64,000 nt of DNA from Zhengitettix transpicula (Eukaryota; Arthropoda; Insecta; Orthoptera; Tetrigidae). The stretch lies in NCBI GenBank assembly GCA_037074705.1, contig CM073591.1, positions 10,429,087 to 10,493,086 of the forward strand. The letters are read 5' to 3'. Position numbers and translations under genes: made by a program. Positions within the stretch are counted from its first letter, which is position 1; every line of letters starts with the position of its first letter. The notes beneath the pieces were generated by a model that was given only the letters and a program-made list of their open reading frames with translations, was not told the DNA's origin and searched no databases. This document shows, one piece after another, positions 45,601 to 57,600 of this stretch.

Positions 45601-48600
45601 TTAAAAACCTTGAAGTTCCAGATTAATGACCCTTCTTGTTAAGAAGCTCCATGTGCATGACGTGTTGCATATTACCAACATAATAAAAATGTTTAAATAA
45701 TATTGCAAAAAAAATTGGTTATTTTAACCGTACTGTATTTAGAAAAATACATAAAAAATGAGTTTTTAAAAATATATCTTCTATATAATAAAAAAGGATG
45801 TATATTTGTATGTATGTATTTACGTTGTTCTTTATACAAATTTTATCGCGTGTGACAGAATGCAACAAAAATTGGTACACATATTCTTCAAAACACGAGA
45901 AACGGTACTGTGAGGGTGAGAAACCCCTAGCATGCATGCGGAAAGAATTATAATTAAAAACCGTGATCATTAAATATTAAATTACTGCGCGCCAAGAGAC
46001 AATGACGTCACGCGAGAGAAAGACGTTACTACGCAACGAACAAAGGAAATATCTCCTTTATTAGGAATGAAATAAAGCAGAAATATTTTCTTCAGCAATA
46101 TTCCATCGAATGGTAATAAAGAAGAATACGAATTACTTTACCATCCTTGGGGGGAAAATGTAAGTTAATTAGTTGTGAGTCTAGCTAACAATTACATCAA
46201 TGTAATATTTCGTAATGTATGAAGACTGAGTGACGATTATATCCTGAAATACTCAAGGAATATATTTAAGTATTCAATTAAATACTTTTTCGAGTTTATA
46301 TAATTATGTACACGAGCAACGCCGGGCACCCCCCAGCTAGTCTCTCTATATTATGCACTGAAGGGTTGACACCGTGATGAAACTATGGCGGTCGTGCGTC
46401 ACTGAGTTGATGTCGATGACGTCGAGTAACAGCGGGTTAGAGTCGTGGACGGTGTAATACGTGGTTACCTCGTAATTAATTGGTTTTTTTTACATAATTT
46501 AATACAGAAGTATTATCTACACGTTCTCTGTGTTTAATTTCAACCCATTTCGTGGACTTGAGAGAGTGGGGAGAAGCAATGGAGCGCCCTTAAGGGTTGG
46601 GGTGGCATTACATAAAAATAACGCATAAACCATCCAGGTTGAAGTCAAATCCGGAGTTACGGTTGTCACTGAGTTTAATTATGACATTCAACTTGCCGTT
46701 TAACTCCCCTCAAGCGGGGAGGAGGGTGGAAAAATATAATGTAAAGTAGAAGAAATCAAAAATATTTCCATTATTAAAAGTTATTCAACAATAAAAATGA
46801 AATTAACAAATATTTTTATCAAGAATACAATTTTATTAAAATAATTACAGCTCTATTTACATATGAAATAAACGAAAACAAATGTAAATAGGTCTGATTT
46901 ATCAATAATTCACATTAATTGGATAATTATGATGTTTAGTGTAATCAGAATACCTTGAGAATGATGCTTAAATTTTCTTTCTAGAAACAAAAACATAGAA
47001 AATAAATATTGTGAAGTTGTCCGAAGGGGGGTCAAAATCTGTCCCTTGGGGGGTCGACTCACAGAAAGCTCGGACAAAGAAAGTTGTAACCTCTAGTGCA
47101 TGTTGTTTCGTATCTGCATCACAACCTCTTAGAAGCCAACGCATCACAACCTCTTAGAAGCCAACAGATTCTCTGTGATTGTGGTAGTAAGGGGTTATGT
47201 TGCATATATATATAGCTACAGTAGGGCGCGCTGAAGGGTTAAAGATAGTATCGCTTTTGCTTCCTGGACGCAGAGGCCGTGATGTTTTGTTGTTGTGTAT
47301 TTCAGTTCTGCGTGCACGCCGACAAGCGCCAGATGCTTCAGGAGCTCACCAAGTCCCTGCAGCAGCAGAGACCCACCAAGGCGCACGTCCTGTGGGAACT
47401 GGCAGGCTGCATCTGCTCCGCCGTGGGCGCCGACGGCTACCGCCTCTACCTCGCAGACCGCGGAGACCCTGACCTGCTGGCCCTCTACCTGGGACAGGAC
47501 TCCAGGTCCATCCTCGACATAGACTAGTTCTCACTTGTATGGAAGTCGTTCCGTAGGGGTCTGTTTTGGGACCCTTATTCTTCTCAGCACACAAACATAT
47601 GGCTTTGCTCTACTGGGTTCTGATTTTGAGATCTTCACTCTCCTCAACATACTTAAGTGATATTTGTTGCACAGGATTCTGCTTTGGGATATTAACTTTA
47701 CTCAATATACTTAAGTGGTAGTTGATCCACAGGTGGGACCTTTACTGACAATATAGTTCAATGAGAATTGTTCTACTGGGTTCTGTTTCGGGACCTTTAC
47801 TCTTCGCAATATACTTGAGTGATAGTTGTTCCACAAGATTCTATTTTAGGACCTTTACTATTCTCAATAGAATTATGTGAGAGTTGTTCCACGGGGTTCT
47901 GTTTCGGGTCCTTTACTCTTCTAAATTTGCTCCAATTAGAGTTATTCCACAGGGTTCTGCTTTGGGACCTTTACTCTTCTCAATTTACTTAATGATAGTT
48001 GTTCCACATGATTCTATTTTAGGACCTTTACTATTCTCAATAGAATTATGTGAGAGTTGTTCCACGGGGTTATGTTTTGGGACCTTAAGTATTCTCTATA
48101 TTACAGTTATTCCACAAGGTCCTGTTTTGGGATATTAACTTAACTCAATATACTTAAGTGGTAGTTGATCCACAGGTTTACATTTTGGGACCTTTACTGA
48201 CAATATAGTCCAATGAGAATTGTTCTACTGGGTTCTGTTTCGGGACCTTTACTCTTCGCAATATACTTAAGTGATAGTTGTTCCACAAGGTTCTATTTTA
48301 GGACCTTTTCTATTCTCAATAGAATTCAGTGAGAGTTATTCCACCGGGTTATGTTTTGGGACCTTTAGTCTTCTCTCTATTACAGTTATTCCACAGGGGT
48401 CTGCTTTTGGATATTAACATTACTCAATATACTTAAGTGATAGATGTTCCACGGGTTTATATTTTGGGTCCTTTACTTTTCCAAATAGAATTATGTGAGA
48501 GTTATTCTACATTGTTCTGTATTGGGACCTTTACTCTTCTCAATATGCTCCAATTAGAGTTATTCCACAGGGTTGTGCTTTGGGACCTTTAGTCTTCTCA

Positions 48601-51600
48601 ATATGCTCCAATTAGTTATTCCAAAAGATTCTATTTTAAGACCTTTACTATTCTCAATAGAATTAAGTTGAGAGTTATTCCACAGGGTTCTGTTTTGGGA
48701 CCTTTACTCTTCTCTATATTACAGTTATTCCACAGGGTTCTGCTTTGGGACCTTTACTCTTCTCAATTTACTTAATGATAGTTGTTCCACGGGTTTCTAT
48801 TTTAGGACCTTTACTATACTCAATAGAATTAAGTGACAGGTATTCTACAGGGTTCTGTTTTGGGACCTTTACTCTTCTCAATATGCTCCAATTAGAGTTA
48901 TTCCACAGTGTTGAGCTTTGGGATCTATAGTCTTCTCAATATGCTGCAATTAGTTATTGCACAAGATTCTATTTTAAGACCTTTACTATTCTCAATAGAA
49001 TTAAGTTGAGAGTTATTCCACAGGGTTCTGTTTCGGGACCTTTACTCTTCTCAATTTACTTAATGATAGTTGTTCCACGGGTTTCTATTTTAGGACCTTT
49101 ACTATTTTCAATACAATTAAGTGAGAGTTATTCCACAGGGCTCTGTTTTGGGGCCCTATTTATTTTTTATGTAATGAAAAAATCGACAAAATGCCATGAG
49201 CTTGATCCATAAATTTTTCAGATGTCACTAGTGCTCTAACAAACAATAAATTACACTCATAACAAACAGTCAGTCAAGAAGAAAAACTAACCATTACGGA
49301 TTTACTGCACCAGTTCATTAATTTTCTGTGCCGCTAACACCACAGAGTTATTTTTTCATATTTATTCACATTAATTGCCACGTCTCTCATAACCTCGCTT
49401 AATTAATCTGTCACCTTTAATTACCTCAATTAACAATGAAAAAATTACACAACACACACACACACACTCGCACAGTTATTGGTAATTCGTCATCGGCCAC
49501 GTTTTTCCCCGCGTGTCACTCACGAAGCCGCGGCTGCGACACAGTCAATTGTTTCCCTGTATATTATTATTACTATTATTTCTCTCTCTCTCTCTCTCTC
49601 CCCTTTCTCGTTGTGTTTTGATTACGTCAACTACGTGTCGTGGTTTTTTTCTCTTCTTTTTTTTACTCTCTTCATATCGCTCATTTACACGTTTCACCCC
49701 CCCATCATTGTTTTTTTAATCAATCGTTTAACGGTCCCCTTCATAAGCGGCAATGAAATTAATCGATCGATCGATACATCGAACGATTTGTTTTCGAATA
49801 CGGGTAATTATTGACTTTCCGACACGGGGGGGGGGCGGAGATGCGGACGACGTAAACAATCATTGAGTAAAGATGTAATTAGTGTACGTCACATTTGTTA
49901 TTCCAGAGATCACTAATAATTCCACAGACTTGCCATCAAAGCACTTTAGAAGCTGGAATATGGCGCGACTTATTAAGAAATATACGAGGGTTGTTTGACA
50001 GGTCGGGTAAAAATGTAACAGAAGGAAATTTTTTTTTTTAGAAAACTTACTTTATTTCTCCTTCCTTGGCTTGGTCCAGCGAGTTTCCAATTTTTTTAAC
50101 CCATCACAAACATTGGTTATGTCAGACTCTGCAAAGTACTGCGTCACGACCTCGATCACTTCCTCATTCGATGAAAATTTCTTCTTCCCACGAGGCCAAA
50201 TTTTGAAGTTCGGGGAAGAAGAAGAAGTCACTTGGTGAATTGGGTGGATGAGAAACCAATTCGAATCACAACTTTCGCCGTAGAGCCTGCGGACCGTCCT
50301 TTCTCGCGTCGTTTGTCCATCAGCACGCCCGTCCGTTTCGAAAAGGATCCAACAGAGCGGCATTTTAAAGCCCAGATATGGTTGTGCACCTTTTCACTAG
50401 AAAATCTATGGATATTATACCTTGACAGTCCCAAAAGACAGTGGCCATCACCTTTCCAGCTGACAAAACGGTCTTTTTCCGGCGCACTTTCACCAGCTCT
50501 TGTCCGGACCGTCCTTTCTTACGTCGTTTGTCCATCAGCACGCCCGTCCGTTTCGAAAAGGATCCAACAGAGCGGCATTTTATAGCCCAGTTATGGTTGT
50601 GCACCTTTTCCCAAGAAAATCTATGAATATTATACCTTGACAGTCCCAAAAGACAGTGGCCATCACCTTTCCAGCTGACAAAACGGTCTTTTTCCGGCGC
50701 ACTTTCACCAGCTTTTGACCGGACCGTCCTTTCTTGCGTCGTTTGTCAATCAGCACACCCGTCCGTTTCGAAAAGGATCCAACAGAGCGGCATTTTAGAG
50801 CCCAGTTATGGTTGTGCACCTTTTCCCAAGAAAATCTATGGATATTATACCTTGACAGTCCCAAAAGACAGTGGCCATCACCTTTCCAGCTGACAAAACG
50901 GTCTTTTTCCGGCGCACTTTCACCAGCTTTCGTCCGTTGTTTCGTTTGTTTGTTGGTCTGTGGAGTTGTTGCAGTGACGGATCAAAGTTTCATCGACGGT
51001 TACGAAGTCTCGTGGGGGTTACGCACGCCTAAACGTTGCTAGATTCTCCATTGAAATGTTGGTCCAGTGTCAACAGTCGCGGCACCCATCGCGCTCAAAG
51101 CTTTCTCATGAAGGATGTAGTCCACTTTTATTCTTTCATGACGATATTTGTGAACTTTATCGATTTTCGCCTCCTGAGTGCTGACCCTCAATTGGACGAG
51201 TTGCACCTTCAGCGCTGTCTGAGACGTTGTTTTAAAGTCATTAATACACAAGTAAATGTTCTTCAATGCCGATGGCAGAGCCCGGTTTTGATTATTTGTG
51301 CATCTGTCCAGCCCTTCAAATCAAAGTGGTTTAATGGCATTGTCTCCGTCTGACTCCACGTGTATCACTGCAGAAGGCTGCCAAGAATAAACTGCGACTG
51401 TAATACGTTTCAAACGTTTAGGTATATATATTTTTAAGGATCATGTTTACCGACCAAATTTCCCCTCTGTTTCATACAAATTCACCCAGATTTATCGAGC
51501 AACCCTCGTATTCACACATACGGATAGAAAAATTCCACGACCGGCCTGACTACTGAGCTACCCGCGTCGACTCCTGGTCACATGCCAACTTCCTCCATAC

Positions 51601-54600
51601 AGGAACTTCCAACGATGGACTGAAAATTGTCAATGTGTGAATTAATCACAGCAGGTACAATTGAAGAAGAAAATAAATGTTTCCAGGTCAGGTCTTGTGG
51701 CTGCGAAACTGAATTAACAGAAAACGGTCCCTGTCTCAGTTTCCTGTCGGTAACAATTACTTGATCGGACGATGTGCCGTCGCCCACACAGCACGTGTTC
51801 ATGTGTGTTGCAGGAGCGAGACCGGCGAGGCGCGGATGCAGCGGCTACCTCCAGGTCCCACGGCGGCGGTGTTCGTGGCCAGGACCAGGGAACCTCTGAG
51901 GCTGTCCAGGGCGGACCCGGACCCGCGCTTTCCCGACGAGTTCGCCCTCAAGGTACGGTACAACACACACACACGATGCCAAACGTTAACGAGAGAAACA
52001 CACAAACACACACACACGCACTCTCGAGGTTCGGACATTTCCTTTCTGCAGGCGGCTACGGCTAGACGGAAGTGTGTCGTACCGTGACCGGTACAGTGCT
52101 TCTGATAATATTTAAAGGGAAGAAAACCCAAAAGTCAATCGAATCAACGAACGTTTAACGTCCTTAGGTACACACGGAAAACTGTTTTACGGATAGGGGG
52201 AATTTTTACCGAGTCACGTTACGCACCTGAGACTGCAAAAACAAAAAATTCTTCAGTAAATATTCTACGGATATGGGGGGGGGGGTCGAGATAACTCAAG
52301 GTCCTTTCGATCAGAGAAAAACGTTGAGAAACCGTTACAGAAAACGACCGGGTTTGTCGTTCTTACGGCTCTTTCACCTCTTTTTTTGTATCACCTGACG
52401 AACGCAACAAGGTTTCGCGGTATTTATTTAGCACCAGTCTGTTACTTGGCTATTTATTAACCTAATTATCATAATTTTACATTCTCGGTTCAACATTGTC
52501 CCCCACAAACAAAAGTTAAACAGATGTCACGCCCGGTGAAAGACCAAAATCGGCCTCAGGAAACCAGAGGTTCTACCAAATCCCCCCTGTTCCAGCGGTT
52601 TACAATACCCTTGGCCAAACCCTTCGTACCGTCGAGGAAAGGAGGACGGAACACCAGTGGCACTTAAGGTTACAACAAAACCTTGTAAATCAGCCGTGGT
52701 GGCGGAGGAGGATGCCCTCATGACGGGCCACAACACCAAGATACTGGACCCAGTTAGGGGCTGTGGCTATTAGAACCACCCACAGCGAGCTAATAAATAG
52801 GGACACAGGCTACCAGCTGAGCAAGGCCTGGGCCCCATGGTACGGGGGTACCGTACGCCGAGGAACGGGCCGGGCACTCCCGGGGACCAACGCGGCAACG
52901 GGCGCAACGAACCGAAGAGGCAACGGGGAGGGGACACCACCACTTGCCCACTCCTACCACCTACGGACCAGAGACCTGGTACCACTGACGGGGGGGGGGG
53001 GCTACACATAAACAGCCCTACCTACTTCGAGCGGCACTTCACCTGAAGAAGATGGCGGTGCAAGCCATCGAAACGTTGCGTTTACTTAACTACGCTACCC
53101 TCCCGGTTGGAACCCCGAGAAAAAACTTCATCCAACAACTACACCAGGACAACCGACGTTCCTCATTATTATTCACTGTTAAACGTCGCCACCGGTGTAC
53201 TCAAGACGTGTTGCTTTTTTTTTTATCGATACATCAAATAACTTGGACACGTCGACTATGATTAACATAATTACACAGTTCATTTTCAGAAAATTATTAA
53301 TTACTTTTCTAATTAAAACGGCGACTGGTCTGAAACAAAACCTCTGATTTAATACGTCAGTAAATCAGTCACGGTTAAATTATTAAATAAATTTTCCTAT
53401 GTCGCTGGATTATTTCGTCCGTACAATTATGACGCATTATCTCCAAGCAGCGCCGACGACGACTTTGACCTTGGCGCTCGCCATTACGAAATCAATATCG
53501 GTCTTTTATTCACTTCCCCCCACGAGGAAGAATCGATCACAACAACAGTGTCGTGTTAATAAAGAAAGAAAGAAGAAAAACAAATGAAAACATATTCGTC
53601 GGCGCCATTTTAGAGGTCTCACAAGTACAACGAGAAAGCGAAAGTAGCAATAGGAATAATAAGTAATTACAGATGTCACAGATAATAAAACATACAGAGA
53701 TTTCTAGCGAATGATGATAACCGTTAGTGACGTCTACAGTCATCTGTTTCTTGGCAAAGATGGTGATAGTGTGTGGTGAGGTTATTTCATTCTTTAATTA
53801 ATAAACGACATTCTTATCTTCTTCTTCTTCTAATAAATAAAGCAGAGCGTTTGTTTGTATGTATTGTAATAAACAACAAATAAGAGACTCCTTCTATCTT
53901 TGTCCACCGTTGTGGTAGCCCAAATGTAATAACCACATAAAGGCATATGAATAAAAAAGGATAATTTTTATGAACAACAAATAAATTTATTAACATGAAA
54001 AGAATTTACAATTGATTTTAATACTCTACCATTATAATAAGAAACTCTTGCTCTCGTGGGTCACTACTGGGTTTGACAACGGACAGAATCAAACTATTAA
54101 ACAGACCCAACATTTATGTTTTTAAATTATACAAAACTATCTACTAAATTTATTAATGAACTTAACCTATAGATTGCTTCTAACTTTATTATCAAAAGAA
54201 GAGAACGACATCTGACTGTTATCCTTTAATAACGTTTACATCTGTTAATATTATGAATTCCAACTTACGGTTTCTCAGGTTTACTTCGACTCGTTCTTAA
54301 GACACTCACTTTATAGCCTTGACATTCACTCACTGACTCTAACACAATATCACTGGTTCGCCGATATCTGGTTCTCCATATCCAGTGAAATATCCCAGGT
54401 GTTCGTCGTGACACTCCTTGACGTCGTTTGCTGCATGCAGGTCGCCTACCATCGACGACAGGTTAAATTCTCGTACTCATACAGATAGAGCTTCTGTATG
54501 TTCAAAATGTTCATAGCTGTTTTAGTTTTGCTGACTGTCTCTATCTAACTGTCTAACTGTCCAACTCTTCGCTGCGTCCTCCGTTTCTCTCCCGTGCTAA

Positions 54601-57600
54601 CTGCCAACTGTCCAACTCTTCGCTGCGTCCTCCGTCTTTCTCCCTTGCTAACTGCCAACAGTCTCTTCGATGCGTTAACTCCAACTGTCTCTTCTCCCAC
54701 GCTAACTCCAACTGTCTGTACAATAGGTGATTTCCCCTATATATACCCCCTAGCCCCCTTGTTTTTCTCTTGTTGCTAAGTTTCGTTGCAACGGCGCGGT
54801 GACAGAATCCCATTACTCTAATTTTCGTTCCGGCCACTGGGGTCCTTCCGCCTTCCGAACCCCGATAATCGTGACAGGTCCAATTTGTCTTTGGACCTCT
54901 CCGCTCACAAGTGCGCGATACTAATTTCTCCAAATCCTAGGTCAACAAGTGCCTGGACCCTCATCATCCCAAGTAATTGCGCCATTATACACGCTCGCAG
55001 CTGCTGTACTTAGCCCCTCGCAATTACTCATGACTTGTCGGCTGCTCTCTTTTGTCCGACTCGCACAAAATATTTTCTTGCAAGTCCCAAGCACTTGTCA
55101 GGTCATTCGTCAGAGACAAAAGCCTGCTCTAACATAGCCCTGAGGGAACATCTGCTCGCCCACGTTCTGCCCTACGAATTCTTCTCGCCGTTTCCTAAAT
55201 CAATAGGCTACTGGAGTCCTTCCGCCCTCCTTAGACCTAATTGTCGCATCGTCACACTCTGTCTATAAATTACGGCTTCCTCTCTGCCGCTCACCAGCAC
55301 TCATCCCAAACAAATGTCTTACTGCTCCGTCTTGTCACCTCGTGACAGGACCCGCGGTCCCTTTTCCCTCGCATTTTCTTCACAACACGTGCGCTGTCTC
55401 CAATCCAATGCATTATATTATATGCATTACAGTATATATATTTGTATGTTCCTTATACAAATCTACACCGGTGGAGCAAATTTTCACCAAAATTTCGTAC
55501 ACGTGTACTTTCGCGACCAGGAAACAAACACTGTCGGGGTGAGACACGTCTACCACCCCCCCCCCCCCAGAAGCGGTTGCATTTACTCGTCCGTCCGTGT
55601 TGGCATAATCGTAGAAATAAATCGATACTTCGTCAAAGGTAATAGTCGTATCCGGACGCTTCGTGACACTAAAAGTAAATAACTCCTATCAGAAAGATTG
55701 CAGTTAATTTCACACGTAAACAACGTCTTTGGTCGAATTTGGTGCAATATTTTCTTTGGTTCTGCTGGTTCTCTAGAAGCTCTTAGACCAGCTTTCAACA
55801 AGGAACATATCATCGCAGTTGAAAGCAGACGCAGAGGTTAGTCACGCGAGTTCCTCCATTACCGTAGCGAGGAGTTTTTCTATAAAATTTCAATATGGCT
55901 GTGGTTTTTTTTTGGTTTTTTTTGCGGACGGGAGCAAAACCAGTGTTGCAGCGTTGCTCCGTGCAAAGGAAATCGCGTGTCATGCGTGTTGTCGGGGAAT
56001 AAAGCGAGATATCAAGTTCACGTGGCGCTTTTATGCTCATACTTTTTTTTCCCCGATTCTTTTGTGTGTGTGTGTGTGTTGTTGTTGCTCGCTCAGCGAG
56101 AACCCGTTAATCAAAGGGCTTAGAAAGCTGTGAAAACTCCTCGTTCTTCTCTTTTACGATTCCACAACTGTATTTCGTTTCTAGTTTATTTAATCACAGA
56201 AACTATTAACGGCTTAATCAAATATCTTACGAGTTGTCTTAGTTTTATGAGAGTTTCAAGCTCCTCTGTTTTTAGATTCCCGGACGGATTTCTGTTTCTA
56301 ATTACTTTTTTCTAGAAGGGGATCAGATGACAGAGCGAGCATCGCAGGGCCACGGTAGGACGTAAACTCACGTTGTAGTGTCCAGTTGGGTGAAAGATGT
56401 CGGTAAGAAAGTAAGTGGACTGTGACCGTAACGGGCTGTGGAGTATTTTTTTGGAGGGTTTGCATCACTAGAAGGGGGATGAGATGACAGAGCGAGCATC
56501 GCAGGGCCACGGTAGGACGTAAACTCACGTTGTAGTGTCCAGTTGGGTGAAAGTTGTCGGCAAGAAAGTAAGTGGACTGTGACCGTAACGGGCTGTGGCG
56601 GTTTTTTTTTTGAGGGTTTGCATCACTAGAAGGGGGATGAGATGACAGAGCGAGCATCGCAGGGCCACGGTAGGACGTAAACTCACGCTGTAGTGTCCAG
56701 TTGGGTGAAAGATGTCGGTAAGAAATCCCGCCACGTTCCGTGATCCGCTTCCTACTTCTCAGCTGTATTGTGGCTCGAGATGAAACGTGGGTGGCGCATT
56801 ACACGCCCTGATTCAAAAAGGACAACCGTCACATCAAATTCCCCAGCTGCCAAAAAGATTCAAAAGCACAGGGACCGAAACTGCATCATTTCGGTTGAAT
56901 TTCTTCCTCAGGAGGGGGGGGGGGTACAGTCAATGCACAAAGGTATTGTGAGAGAGTCTAAAAACAAAAGTAGGGTAATGCTGACGAGAGGAGTGTGCTT
57001 GATGAACGTCCTCACACAGCTCTTGGACTTGGAGGGTTTGGAACCACCTAACTTGTCGCCTTCTATGGCACACATGAGGGTGTAATTAAATTCTCAACTG
57101 ATGAGCAGGTGCAGAAAGGTGTTCTGAAGCAGTTGACGGGAGAGTTATTCGAGGTGGGCATTAAGAAGATTGTGCCACATTCATTCAACTGAAAGGAGAT
57201 CATGTGGAAAAATAATCAACAAGAGTGTCAACAATATCCTGTATTTTTTTTTTCAAATAGACTTTATTTAAATAAATTGTGGTAACCAATTGAGGATCAA
57301 TCGAAGCCCCACGATATGGTGTCAATTACTGTAATAACCAATCTAATAATTTTATTTCTATAAAATTCAAGAATATTTATTAGATAATCCCACTTATTGC
57401 GTCAATAAATATGTAATATTTAAAATTTGTTTGAACCAATTTATTAAAAGGAAACTATGTTCTATAGACGGATTTAATAAATGAAAAAATTAATCACAAA
57501 CTCAAATTTAATTAATTTTTAATACATGAATGCCACGGCTTTAATGAGCTCACTTCCACTTCCAGCCGCTATGGGTCAGCGCCCATCACAAACCTTCAAC

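Noticed and set aside
50052..50363. Intact gene on the minus strand
   Set aside because: It is the C-terminal part of a broken mariner transposase, fused to a tandem repeat.
51535..51580. tRNA gene
   Set aside because: Only an A-box-like string is present. No B box or cloverleaf.
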